The notes: generated by a model from the letters alone, not told the origin. DNA of 64,000 nt from Streptomyces tailanensis (GCF_008386495.1 NZ_VTHJ01000011.1:27384-91383), one strand, 5' to 3'; shown: positions 35,125 through 43,440, numbered from the stretch's first letter. Numbers and translations are program-made.

Positions 35125-36126
35125 ATGGGGGACAGCGTTTACAGCGAGGAGCGGCTCGCACCAGCCGTCGCCGAAGCTCGCAACTGGACCGATTTGATGC
35201 GAAAGCTCGGACTCAAGACAAGTGGGGGGCAGCGGCGCGTACTCCAGGAGAAGGTGGCACGCCACGGACTCGACACGAGCCACTTCGCCAAGCGCAGCCC
35301 GTGGCGCAAATACCCGGACGCCGCCATCGCCGAAGCCACCACCTCTTCCTCCTCACTGCGCGAGGTAGCACTGAAGCTGGGCGCCACTCCGGCCACCGGC
35401 ACGCTTTCCCATATCCGACGCCGCATCGACGCGGCAGGAATCGACATCAGCCACTTCCCCGGCATCGACCGCGCCGAGCTGGACCTGCCCTTCACGACCG
35501 AGGAGTTGAGAGCAGCCACGGCCACAGCGCACAGCGTGCGCGAAGTGGCGCGCGTATTGGGCGTTCCGGACGACAGCCGCTCGCGCGCCACGCTGCTACG
35601 CATGCTGCGCGAGCAGCACATTGACACCAAGCACTTCACTCACACCCGTGTACCAATTGGCGAGGAAGCACTTCGCACCCTGATCCCCCAGGCATCCAGC
35701 TATGCCGACGTGATGCGTGGCCTCGGTCTGGCTGTCAACGACACCAACCATCGACGCGTGCGGCGGGCTGCGGCGCGCCTCGGACTCGACACCAGCCACT
35801 TCAAGCGCCGCGCCTGGGGCAAGGCGGATAGGCCAGCCCCCACACCGACGGCTCATCGCGTACTCATCGTCCTGCCCGCGCACGCCGGACGAACCAACAG
35901 GGCCCAACTGCACCGAGCCCTGACCGAAGTCGGAGTGCCGTACGCATGCGCGAGTTGCGGCAGCACCGGTGAATGGCTGGGGCGCCGGATCACCTTGCAG
36001 ATCGACCACATCAACGGGGACTGGCACGACAACCGCCAGGAGAACTTGCGGTACTTGTGCCCGAACTGCCACGCGCTGACAGATACGTGGTGCCGACAGA
36101 AAGAGCGAACGCCACTCGCCGGATAG
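35125..36126 (+). CDS. HNH endonuclease with four DNA-binding-like repeats
   Basis: 333 residues. A C-terminal HNH nuclease (about 272-325) has zinc cysteines C275/C278 and C312/C315, and the core IDHINGDWHDNRQENLRYLC. Before it lie four repeats of about 57-60 residues. Each has a helix-turn-helix-like segment and ends in (L/I)D(T/I)(S/K)HF, with the HF at about 53, 110, 170 and 225. This resembles modular DNA-binding arms of homing-type or phage HNH endonucleases. It is inserted between bcp and a tRNA-Leu gene, a usual landing place for acquired DNA. The ATG at 35125 follows a G-rich stretch. The target sequence is unknown. Confidence 0.88.
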   Translation: MGDSVYSEERLAPAVAEARNWTDLMRKLGLKTSGGQRRVLQEKVARHGLDTSHFAKRSPWRKYPDAAIAEATTSSSSLREVALKLGATPATGTLSHIRRRIDAAGIDISHFPGIDRAELDLPFTTEELRAATATAHSVREVARVLGVPDDSRSRATLLRMLREQHIDTKHFTHTRVPIGEEALRTLIPQASSYADVMRGLGLAVNDTNHRRVRRAAARLGLDTSHFKRRAWGKADRPAPTPTAHRVLIVLPAHAGRTNRAQLHRALTEVGVPYACASCGSTGEWLGRRITLQIDHINGDWHDNRQENLRYLCPNCHALTDTWCRQKERTPLAG

Positions 36127-36180
36127 GCGCCGATCACCGTACACTTACAGCCGCCCGTCATGCTCGACGACGGGTGGCTA

Positions 36181-36263
36181 GCGGCCTTGGCGGAACGGCA
36201 GACGCCTCGCGTTTAGGGCGCGATGGGAGCAATCCCGTGAGGGTTCGAATCCCTCAGGCCGCA
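36181..36263 (+). tRNA. tRNA-Leu (anticodon UAG)
   Basis: An 83-base class II tRNA. The acceptor arm GCGGCCT pairs with AGGCCGC, the anticodon stem TCGCG/CGCGA encloses loop TTTAGGG giving anticodon UAG, a long variable arm (TGGGAGCAATCCCG) identifies leucine, and the T arm is GAGGG-TTCGAAT-CCCTC. The discriminator is A and CCA is not encoded. It reads the rare CUA codon. Confidence 0.95.
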
Positions 36264-36279
36264 CTCACCTTCACTTTCA

Positions 36280-36312
36280 AGGTCCGGCTTGCGACTTCCG
36301 CAAGCCGGACCT
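36280..36312 (+). terminator. Perfect 14-bp hairpin after tRNA-Leu
   Basis: Arms 36280-36293 and 36299-36312 are exact complements with loop ACTTC. It lies between the tRNA and the convergent rdgB gene. Confidence 0.85.
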
Positions 36313-36328
36313 CCCCAGTGGGCGCGCC

Positions 36329-36931
36329 TCAGCCCAACAATTCCCGCACCACCGGCACCAACGCCCTGAACGCCTTCCCCCGGTGGCTGATCGCGTTCTT
36401 CTCCTCCGGCGTCAACTCGGCGCAGGTCCGCGTGTCGCCCTCCGGCTGGAGGATCGGGTCATACCCGAACCCGTTCGTGCCGACCGGCGCGTGCCGCAGT
36501 ACGCCCCGCAGCTGACCCTCGACCACCCGCTCCGTGCCGTCCGGCAGGGCAAGCGCCGCCGCGCACGCGAAGTGCGCCTCCCGATGCGCGTCGTCGATGT
36601 CGGAGAGCTGGGCGAGCAATAGCTCCAGGTTGGCCTTGTCGTCGCCGTGGCGGCCCGCCCAGCGGGCGGAGAAGATGCCGGGGGCTCCGTTGAGGACGTC
36701 GACGCAGAGGCCGGAGTCGTCGGCGACGGCCGGGAGGCCGGTGGCCTGGGCCAGGGCGTGGGCCTTCAGGAGGGCGTTCTCGGCGAAGGTGACGCCGGTT
36801 TCCTTGACGTCGGGGATGTCGGGGTAGGCGTCCGCGCCGACGAGGTCGTGCGGGAGACCTGCGTCGGCGAGGATCGACCTCAGTTCGGTGATCTTTCCGG
36901 CGTTGCGGGTGGCGAGGATCAGGCGGGTCAT
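36329..36931 (-). CDS. rdgB: Non-canonical purine NTP pyrophosphatase (RdgB/HAM1)
   Basis: 200 residues, the usual family length. The N-terminus MTRLILATRNAGKITEL has the phosphate-binding TRNAGK motif. ADDSGLCVDVLNGAPGIFSA, RWAGRHGDD, GTNGFGYDPIL and ISHRGKAF are the other conserved blocks. It hydrolyses dITP and XTP to monophosphates and so keeps deaminated purines out of DNA. The ATG at 36931 is preceded by GGTGGG; a GTG two codons upstream is also possible. It is grouped with the rph gene downstream on the same strand, as in many actinomycetes. Confidence 0.95.
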   Translation of the reverse strand: MTRLILATRNAGKITELRSILADAGLPHDLVGADAYPDIPDVKETGVTFAENALLKAHALAQATGLPAVADDSGLCVDVLNGAPGIFSARWAGRHGDDKANLELLLAQLSDIDDAHREAHFACAAALALPDGTERVVEGQLRGVLRHAPVGTNGFGYDPILQPEGDTRTCAELTPEEKNAISHRGKAFRALVPVVRELLG

Positions 36932-36965
36932 GCCCACCAGTATCCCGAGCCCCGACCCTGGAGGG

Positions 36966-37364
36966 TTACGAGGTGCAGACCTTCGTCAGTTCGCCCGCCG
37001 CGTCGACGACGCCGCTCACGTCGGGGGTCGCGTCGCCGCTGTCGACGGCCGTCTGGACGTCGTCCACGGCCTTCTGGAGGTCGTCGACGGCCTTGTTGAC
37101 GTCGGCGTTGTCGGTCTTGTCGCCGATCTCCTTGAGGTTCTCGTCGATGGAGTTGAGGGACTCCTCGAGCTGCGTCGGGTCGTTCGCGGCGTTCTCGACG
37201 GCCTGCTGGAGGTCGCCGACGCTCTGGGCGATGGCCTCGGCGGTCTGGACGCAGTCCAGGGCCTTGCTCACGGCGTCGCAGCCGGTCGTGAGGCCGGCCG
37301 TGAGTGCGACGGCGGCTATGGCTCCGGCGATGGTGGTGATACGACGTCGGCGGCTCGCGGCCAT
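36966..37364 (-). CDS. Small helical lipoprotein
   Basis: 132 residues. The signal peptide has lipobox LTTGC (RRRRITTIAGAIAAVALTAG before it). The mature part is almost wholly helical, with a heptad-like pattern (AIAQSVGDLQQAVENAAND, LEESLNSIDENLKEIGDK, VNKAVDDLQKAVDDVQTAVD), suggesting a coiled coil on the outer face of the membrane. A second Cys pair (LDCVQTAE and the C-terminal KVCTS) may form a disulphide. The function is unknown. Its leader carries three copies of a decamer just upstream of the ribosome binding site (AGTAGGAGG). Confidence 0.82.
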   Translation of the reverse strand: MAASRRRRITTIAGAIAAVALTAGLTTGCDAVSKALDCVQTAEAIAQSVGDLQQAVENAANDPTQLEESLNSIDENLKEIGDKTDNADVNKAVDDLQKAVDDVQTAVDSGDATPDVSGVVDAAGELTKVCTS

Positions 37365-37376
37365 GGAACGGTCCTC

Positions 37377-37410
37377 CTACTGGCTACTACTGGCTACTAC
37401 TGGCTATTGG
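37377..37410 (-). repeat. Threefold decamer repeat in the leader of the lipoprotein gene
   Basis: TGGCTACTAC occurs twice exactly and a third time with changes (TGGCTATTGG), placed immediately upstream of the ribosome binding site of the gene at 36966-37364. Confidence 0.85.
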
Positions 37411-37561
37411 TTGCAGGCCTGAACGGCCCCCGTGTGTGGTGCGTGAACGATTACTGCCGGTGTGGCCGGGCGCACGGTGGTGTTCCGCGCGCCCGTACTT
37501 GCAAGGACGCGAGCGGGGGCCGCGTGGTTGCCGTCGGCGGTCACCGCTCTTGGTGTGTCCT

Positions 37562-38299
37562 TTACTTTTCGAGGACCGTATCAAGTGCCTTGGTCTGCAG
37601 GAGGGCCAGTTCCGTGCAGCCGGAGACGGCCAGGTCGAGCAGGGCGTTGAGTTCCTCGCGGGCGAAGGGTTCGGCCTCGGCGGTGCCCTGGACCTCGACG
37701 AAGCGGCCGTCGCCGGTGCAGACGACGTTCATGTCGGTGTCGGCCGTCACGTCCTCCTCGTAGCAGAGGTCGAGGAGGGGGACGCCGCCGACGATGCCCA
37801 CCGAGACCGCGCTGACCGTGCCGGTCAGCGGGCGGCGGCCGGCCTTGATGAGCTTCTTGCGCTGGGCCCAGGCGACGGCGTCGGCCAACGCCACGTACGC
37901 GCCGGTGATCGCGGCCGTACGCGTGCCACCGTCGGCCTGCAACACATCGCAGTCGAGGACGATCGTGTTCTCGCCGAGCGCCTTGTAGTCGATGACGGCG
38001 CGCAGGGAGCGGCCGATGAGGCGGGAGATCTCGTGGGTGCGGCCGCCGATCTTGCCGCGTACGGACTCGCGGTCGCCGCGGGTGTTGGTGGAGCGGGGGA
38101 GCATGGAGTACTCGGCGGTGACCCAGCCCTCACCGCTGCCCTTGCGCCAGCGCGGGACGCCTTCGGTGACGGAGGCGGTGCAGAAGACCTTCGTGTCGCC
38201 GAAGGAGATGAGGACGGAGCCCTCGGCGTGCTTGCTCCAGCCGCGTTCGATGGTGACCGGGCGGAGCTGTTCGGGCGTGCGGCCGTCGATTCGAGACAT
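37562..38299 (-). CDS. rph: Ribonuclease PH
   Basis: 245 residues, full length. Typical blocks are [89 protein letters not shown] and [20 protein letters not shown]. The enzyme trims tRNA 3' ends phosphorolytically. The ATG at 38299 gives the normal N-terminus MSRIDGR. It is followed by the lipoprotein gene and rdgB on the same strand. Confidence 0.96.
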   Translation of the reverse strand: MSRIDGRTPEQLRPVTIERGWSKHAEGSVLISFGDTKVFCTASVTEGVPRWRKGSGEGWVTAEYSMLPRSTNTRGDRESVRGKIGGRTHEISRLIGRSLRAVIDYKALGENTIVLDCDVLQADGGTRTAAITGAYVALADAVAWAQRKKLIKAGRRPLTGTVSAVSVGIVGGVPLLDLCYEEDVTADTDMNVVCTGDGRFVEVQGTAEAEPFAREELNALLDLAVSGCTELALLQTKALDTVLEK

Positions 38300-38320
38300 G
38301 GTCATGAGCCTAGCCGCAGA

Positions 38321-38360
38321 TACGGAAGGGGCTCCTCCCTCGCCGGGAAGGAGCCCCGTA
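38321..38360 (-). terminator. Hairpin between nagF and rph
   Basis: TACGGAAGGGGCTCCTCCC and GGGAAGGAGCCCCGTA fold into a long, slightly bulged stem 16 bases after the nagF stop, isolating nagF from rph. Confidence 0.75.
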
Positions 38361-38376
38361 TGTGCGTGAGCAGGGC

Positions 38377-38610
38377 TCACATCATGTCTTCGATCTCCCC
38401 GGCGATCGGGTCCGCGTCCGTGCCGATGACGACCTGGATCGCCGTGCCCATCTTGATGACGCCGTGGGCTCCGGCGGCCTTGAGGGCGGCCTCGTCCACG
38501 AGGGAGGGGTCGTTGACCTCGGTGCGCAGGCGCGTGATGCAGCCCTCGATCTCGTCGATGTTGTCGAGGCCGCCGAGCCCGGCGACGATCTTCTCAGCCT
38601 TGGTGGCCAT
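38377..38610 (-). CDS. nagF: PTS glucose/N-acetylglucosamine EIIB subunit (NagF-like)
   Basis: 77 residues. The phosphorylated cysteine is in [14 protein letters not shown], the standard EIIB motif, and the C-terminal half ([20 protein letters not shown]) completes the single domain. It passes phosphate to sugar bound by the membrane IIC protein. The ATG at 38610 has a GGGAGAGAAG ribosome binding site. It diverges from the IIC gene, and a DasR-type site lies in its upstream region. The gene name rests on matching family and context with streptomycete nagF. Confidence 0.92.
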   Translation of the reverse strand: MATKAEKIVAGLGGLDNIDEIEGCITRLRTEVNDPSLVDEAALKAAGAHGVIKMGTAIQVVIGTDADPIAGEIEDMM

Positions 38611-38670
38611 GTCTTCTCTCCCTGTTCCTTGCCTGGTCCACTGCCTGGTCCACTGCGGAACCGTCCTAGG

Positions 38671-38686
38671 TTGGTCTACACCACCC
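38671..38686. promoter_or_regulatory. Putative DasR-responsive element upstream of nagF
   Basis: TTGGTCTACACCACCC resembles the dre consensus (ACTGGTCTAGACCACT-like) and lies ~60 bases upstream of the nagF start, where DasR would repress transcription in the absence of amino-sugar phosphates. A doubled TGCCTGGTCCAC follows closer to the gene. Confidence 0.65.
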
Positions 38687-38781
38687 ACCGAACGGCCGCC
38701 AAGAGAAGACATAAGTGAAGGCATAAAAGTGAAGACATAAACGGGAATCACGGGTTCCTTGGGCGCCCTCCACCGTGCTAG

Positions 38782-38816
38782 AACAGGTCTACACCACTGA
38801 GTGGTGTAGACCTGTT
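38782..38816. promoter_or_regulatory. 35-bp palindrome with two overlapping DasR-type sites upstream of nagE
   Basis: AACAGGTCTACACCACT and AGTGGTGTAGACCTGTT form a perfect 17-bp inverted repeat around one base. Each arm contains a dre-like half (GGTCTACACCACT), so two sites face each other 22 bases before the IIC start. Confidence 0.8.
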
Positions 38817-38838
38817 CGCGCTGCTCTGGAGGAAGTCC

Positions 38839-40116
38839 GTGACCACGGCCAGTGCCGCTCCCGCGGCCGCAGACAACAAGGGGCCCGGCTGGGGCTCGCG
38901 CACCATGGCGGTACTGCAGCGCATCGGCCGCAGCCTGATGCTGCCGGTCGCCGTCCTGCCGGCGGCCGCGCTCCTGGTGCGCCTCGGCAACGACGACATG
39001 CTGGGGCGGGAGTCGTTCCCGGAGTTCATCACCAAGTTCGCGGGCTTCATGGCCGCGGGCGGCGGCGCGATCCTCGACAACATGCCGCTGCTGTTCGCCG
39101 TCGGCATCGCGATCGGCTTCGCGAAGAAGTCGGACGGTTCCACGGCCCTCGCGGCGGTCGTCGGCTACCTCGTCTTCCAGAAGGTGCTGGCCACCTTCAC
39201 CGACCCGAACCTCCCCCAGGAGGCCACGGTCGTCGACGGCAAGGTCGTCATGGTGGACAAGGCGGTCAACGCCGGTGTCCTCGGCGGTGTGGTGATGGGC
39301 CTCGTGGTCGCCCTGCTCTACCAGCGCTTCTACCGCACCAAGCTGCCCGACTGGGCCGGTTTCTTCGGCGGCCGCCGCCTCGTGCCCATCCTGGCCTCGT
39401 TCGCGGGCCTCTTCATCGGCATCGTCTTCGGCTACATCTGGCCCGTCCTCGGCACCGGTCTGCACAACTTCGGTGAGTGGCTGGTCGGTTCGGGCGCCGC
39501 CGGCGCGGGCATCTTCGGTGTCGCCAACCGTGCGCTGATCCCGGTCGGCATGCACCACCTGCTGAACTCGTTCCCGTGGCTCCAGGCCGGTTCGTACGAG
39601 GGCAAGAGCGGCGACATCGCCCGCTTCCTGGCGGGTGACCCGAGCGCGGGCCAGTTCATGACGGGCTTCTTCCCGATCATGATGTTCGGCCTCCCGGCCG
39701 TCTGCCTCGCGATCTACCACACGGCCCGCCCGGAGCGCCGCAAGGTCGTCGGCGGCATGATGTTCTCGCTCGCGCTGACCTCGTTCGTGACCGGTGTGAC
39801 CGAGCCGATCGAGTTCACGTTCATGTTCATCGCCCCCGTCCTCTACGCCATCCACGCCGTCCTCACCGGTGTCTCCATGGCCCTGACCTGGGCACTCGGC
39901 ATGAAGGACGGCTTCGGCTTCTCGGCCGGCGCGATCGACTTCTTCCTCAACCTGGGCATCGCCACCAAGCCGTGGATGCTGGTGCTGGTGGGCCTGTGCT
40001 TCGGCGCCGTGTACTACGTCGTCTTCCGCTTCGCCATCGTCAAGTTCAACCTGCCGACCCCGGGCCGGGAGTCGGACGAGGAGCTGGCGGAGCTGCAGAA
40101 GGCGGAGGCCAAGTAG
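38839..40116 (+). CDS. nagE2: PTS N-acetylglucosamine transporter subunit EIIC
   Basis: 425 residues and about ten membrane helices (SLMLPVAVLPAAALLVRL, LFAVGIAIGFAKKSDGSTAL, LVPILASFAGLFIGIVFGYI, FFPIMMFGLPAVCLAIYH, FTFMFIAPVLYAIHAVLTG). The motif GVTEPIEFTFMF with its conserved Glu belongs to the sugar site of glucose/GlcNAc EIIC proteins, and NRALIPVGMHHLLNSFPW is another family block. The GTG at 38839 has GGAGGAAG upstream. It works with the divergently encoded EIIB; the shared EIIA and HPr are outside the window. The nagE2 name is by analogy, since only one IIC gene is present. Confidence 0.92.
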   Translation: MTTASAAPAAADNKGPGWGSRTMAVLQRIGRSLMLPVAVLPAAALLVRLGNDDMLGRESFPEFITKFAGFMAAGGGAILDNMPLLFAVGIAIGFAKKSDGSTALAAVVGYLVFQKVLATFTDPNLPQEATVVDGKVVMVDKAVNAGVLGGVVMGLVVALLYQRFYRTKLPDWAGFFGGRRLVPILASFAGLFIGIVFGYIWPVLGTGLHNFGEWLVGSGAAGAGIFGVANRALIPVGMHHLLNSFPWLQAGSYEGKSGDIARFLAGDPSAGQFMTGFFPIMMFGLPAVCLAIYHTARPERRKVVGGMMFSLALTSFVTGVTEPIEFTFMFIAPVLYAIHAVLTGVSMALTWALGMKDGFGFSAGAIDFFLNLGIATKPWMLVLVGLCFGAVYYVVFRFAIVKFNLPTPGRESDEELAELQKAEAK

Positions 40117-40149
40117 CGGATACTCCCGAGTATCGCGCCCGTATACGAG

Positions 40150-40173
40150 AGGCCCCCGGTGATCCGGGGGCCT
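40150..40173. terminator. Bidirectional 10-bp hairpin between nagE and the MBL gene
   Basis: AGGCCCCCGG and CCGGGGGCCT flank TGAT and are followed by TCTC. It lies between two convergent genes. Confidence 0.85.
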
Positions 40174-40190
40174 TCTCATATGTACGGGGC

Positions 40191-40943
40191 TCAGATCTCG
40201 TACGACTTCCTGGGCACCGCCAGCTCCACCGGGCCGTCGTACACCGCGCGGGCGTCGACGAGGTTGACCTGCGGGTCCGTCCACGGCGGGATGTGGGTGA
40301 GGACCAGGCGGCGGGCGCCGGCGCGGGCGGCCGTCTCGCCGGCCTCGCGGCCGTTCAGGTGCAGGTCGGGGATGTTCTCCTTGCCGTGGGTGAAGGCGGC
40401 CTCGCACAGGAACAGGTCGGCGTCGCGGGCCAGTTCGTCGAGGACGTCGGTGACTCCGGTGTCCCCGGAGTAGGTCAGGGTGCGGCCGCCGTGTTCGATA
40501 CGGATGCCGTACGCCTCCACGGGGTGGGCGACCCGTTCGGTGTGGACGGTGAAGGGGCCGATGTCGAACGTGCTCGGCTTGACCGTGTGGAAGTCGAAGA
40601 CCTCGCTCATGGAGGAGGCGGACGGGGTGTCGGCGTAGGCGGTGGTCAGCCGCTGTTCGGTGCCCTCGGGTCCGTAGACCGGGAGGGGGGCGCAGCGGCC
40701 GCCGTCGTGCCGGTAGTAGCGCGCGACGAAGTACGCGCACATGTCGATGCAGTGGTCGGCGTGCAGATGGCTGAGGAAGATCGCGTCGAGGTCGTAGAGA
40801 CCGCAGTGGCGCTGCAGCTCACCCAGGGCACCGTTGCCCATGTCGAGAAGCAGCCGGAAGCCGTCGGCCTCTACGAGGTAGCTCGAGCAGGCCGATTCCG
40901 CGGACGGGAACGACCCCGAGCAGCCGACGACGGTGAGCTTCAT
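40191..40943 (-). CDS. MBL-fold metal-dependent hydrolase (RNase Z-like)
   Basis: 250 residues of the metallo-beta-lactamase fold. Metal ligands are visible in SHLHADHCID (HxHxDH), the Asp in YSGDTGVTD and His in VLTHIPPWTDP. The start MKLTVVGCSGSFPS is typical of the subgroup near ribonuclease Z and phosphodiesterases. The ATG at 40943 is the first of this domain; upstream codons in the same frame are non-coding. The substrate is unknown; a cytoplasmic phosphodiesterase is likely. Confidence 0.9.
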   Translation of the reverse strand: MKLTVVGCSGSFPSAESACSSYLVEADGFRLLLDMGNGALGELQRHCGLYDLDAIFLSHLHADHCIDMCAYFVARYYRHDGGRCAPLPVYGPEGTEQRLTTAYADTPSASSMSEVFDFHTVKPSTFDIGPFTVHTERVAHPVEAYGIRIEHGGRTLTYSGDTGVTDVLDELARDADLFLCEAAFTHGKENIPDLHLNGREAGETAARAGARRLVLTHIPPWTDPQVNLVDARAVYDGPVELAVPRKSYEI

Positions 40944-41267
40944 AAGAGCTGGAACCTCCGCGCTGGCGTGAAGTCGTGACAGTCGTGACGTACAGATTGC
41001 GAGCAGATTGCTTATTGCAGTTAGCGGGGTTGCGAAGGACTGACTTGGGTGCAACCAGGGTTGTGCGGTCCGTTGAGCGTAAGGCGCAAAAGGGTGGGTC
41101 GCTCCTCCGCCAGGGGCCGTTGTGGGCGAACTCACCTGTGGTGTCACCGGTTCGGCTGGTGGTGGGGCTGTTGGGGTGCGCGCAGGTCGGGGTGAGGGGG
41201 CGTTCATGGGCGTGGGGGCGGGCGGTGGAGCGGGCGGGGTGGGGAGTGCGCCGGTACCGTCCTGTGT
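40944..41267. other. 324-base intergenic stretch, divergent promoter region
   Basis: It lies between the divergent MBL and PemK-like genes. The first ~100 bases are noticeably less GC-rich (ACAGATTGCGAGCAGATTGC) and should hold the promoter(s). I see no gene in the rest, which is G-rich. Confidence 0.5.
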
Positions 41268-41702
41268 GTGGACAGGTTCTGGTGGTTGGCGCTCGCGGCG
41301 GTGGTGTTGCTGGCGTTGGTCGCGGCGCTGGTTGATGGGTGGGGGCGGCGGGGGCGGCGGCCCGCTGAGCAGGTGGGGGGTGGGGTTCTGCCCCGGCCTC
41401 GGCCTGCGGAGATCTGGTGGGCGAGTGTGCCGTTCGAGGATGGGCCGGGAGGTAAGGATCGGCCCTGTCTGGTGCTGGCGGTTCGGGGGGATCGGGCTCG
41501 GGTCGCGAAGATCACCAGTAAGTACCGGGATGAGCGGGGTGGGGTGATTCCGTTGCCGCCGGGGGTGGTGGGGGATGCGCGGGGGCGGCCGAGTTTTCTG
41601 GAGACGGGGGAGTTGCGGGAGGTGCCGGTGCGGGACTTTCGCCGTAGGGCTGGAGTGGTGGATCCGGTTCTTTGGGATCAGGTGCGGCATCTGTCCAACT
41701 GA
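41268..41702 (+). CDS. Membrane-anchored PemK/MazF-like protein
   Basis: 144 residues. An N-terminal membrane helix (FWWLALAAVVLLALVAALVDG) is joined by a basic linker to a MazF/PemK-like domain (about 45-144: PRPAEIWWASVPFED, DRPCLVLAVRGD, VAKITSKYRDERGGVIPLPP, LETGELREVPVRDFRRRAG). MazF/PemK toxins are ribosome-independent RNA endonucleases; the start of this domain, the RPCLVL strand and the SK-R turn fit. No antitoxin gene lies beside it and the membrane anchor is unusual, so the activity and target are open. It begins at a GTG. Confidence 0.78.
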   Translation: MDRFWWLALAAVVLLALVAALVDGWGRRGRRPAEQVGGGVLPRPRPAEIWWASVPFEDGPGGKDRPCLVLAVRGDRARVAKITSKYRDERGGVIPLPPGVVGDARGRPSFLETGELREVPVRDFRRRAGVVDPVLWDQVRHLSN

Positions 41703-41823
41703 GGGTTTTCTCGCCCCCGCCGCCCCTACCCATTCCCATCCCCAGGGGCTGCGCCCCTTCGACCCCCGCGTTCGAGCTCGGGTGGGTGGGGTTGTGTGGC
41801 GGGTGCGGGTGGGTGGGGGTTGT

Positions 41824-41920
41824 TCGCGCAGTTCCCCGCGCCCCTGAAAAACGGGGCTGCGCCCCAGTTTTTCAACGGCCCGCAGGGCCGTTGTTCTTAG
41901 GGGCGCGGGGAACTGCGCGA
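41824..41920. repeat. Palindromic intergenic repeat with nested hairpins
   Basis: A perfect 22-bp inverted repeat (41824-41845 and 41899-41920, core GTTCCCCGCGCCCCT) encloses two further hairpins: GGGGC-TGC-GCCCC flanked by A/T runs, and AACGGCCC-GCA-GGGCCGTT. It separates convergent genes and can act as a bidirectional terminator. A relative lies at 60911-60966. Confidence 0.9.
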
Positions 41921-41984
41921 TCAGCCACGAACCACCCGCAGCCGCCACACAAACCGCATCCTCGGGCTCTCAGGCGTCCGGGGG

Positions 41985-42941
<957 letters not shown>

Positions 42942-42952
42942 TCAGCGGCCGA

Positions 42953-43231
42953 TCAGGCCATGCCGCCGGCCACGGCCGGCAGGATCGTCACGTTGTCGCC
43001 GTCGGACAGCTTGGTGTTGATGCCGTCCAGGAAGCGGACGTCCTCGTCGTTCAGGTAGACGTTGACGAAGCGGCGCAGCTCACCGCCGTCCACGATGCGG
43101 GCCTGGATGCCCGTGTGGCGGGTCTCGAGGTCGGCGAACAGGTCGGCGAGCGTGGCACCGGCCCCCTCCACCGCCTTCTGACCGTCGGTGTACTGGCGGA
43201 GGATGGTGGGGATGCGGACCTCGATGGCCAT
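42953..43231 (-). CDS. cysO: Sulfur-carrier protein CysO (MoaD/ThiS family)
   Basis: 92 residues, ubiquitin-like beta-grasp. Blocks are RIPTILRQYTDGQKAVEG, NVYLNDEDVRFLDG and TILPAVAGG at the end. The di-glycine that carries the thiocarboxylate is followed by Met-Ala (GGMA) rather than ending the protein, so two residues must be removed before use. CysO-Cys formed by CysM is hydrolysed by Mec. The ATG at 43231 has CAGGAG upstream. A leader peptide gene lies ~110 bases upstream. Confidence 0.93.
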   Translation of the reverse strand: MAIEVRIPTILRQYTDGQKAVEGAGATLADLFADLETRHTGIQARIVDGGELRRFVNVYLNDEDVRFLDGINTKLSDGDNVTILPAVAGGMA

Positions 43232-43344
43232 GGTTTGCGGCTCCTGTCGGGAGTGGTCAGTCGGTGGCGCGCGGCAGCGCGAAGTGCGTGGTCACACGGA
43301 TAGTGGCGCCGCGGCTCATGGCCGTACGGCGACAGGGGTCGGCG

Positions 43345-43440
43345 TCAACAGATGGCGCTGGCTAGCCTGCACAGGTCGACGTGCAGCCGCGCCACGAGCA
43401 GTGCGCCCGGCGTCTTCTCGCTCACGTCGTCAAAAACCAT
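43345..43440 (-). CDS. Leader peptide of the cysO-cysM operon
   Basis: 31 codons starting at ATG 43440 and ending RLHVDLCRLASAIC followed by TGA. This Cys-terminated pattern (HVDL-R--S--C) recurs in short peptides in front of sulfur-metabolism genes of streptomycetes, which are annotated as putative leader peptides. Ribosome stalling at the Cys codons (one internal, one last) could tune expression of cysO/cysM to cysteine supply. The likely -10 (TACGAT) lies only ~10 bases before the ATG and no Shine-Dalgarno is seen, so the message may be leaderless. The 113 bases after the stop may form the antiterminator structures. Confidence 0.75.
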   Translation of the reverse strand: MVFDDVSEKTPGALLVARLHVDLCRLASAIC

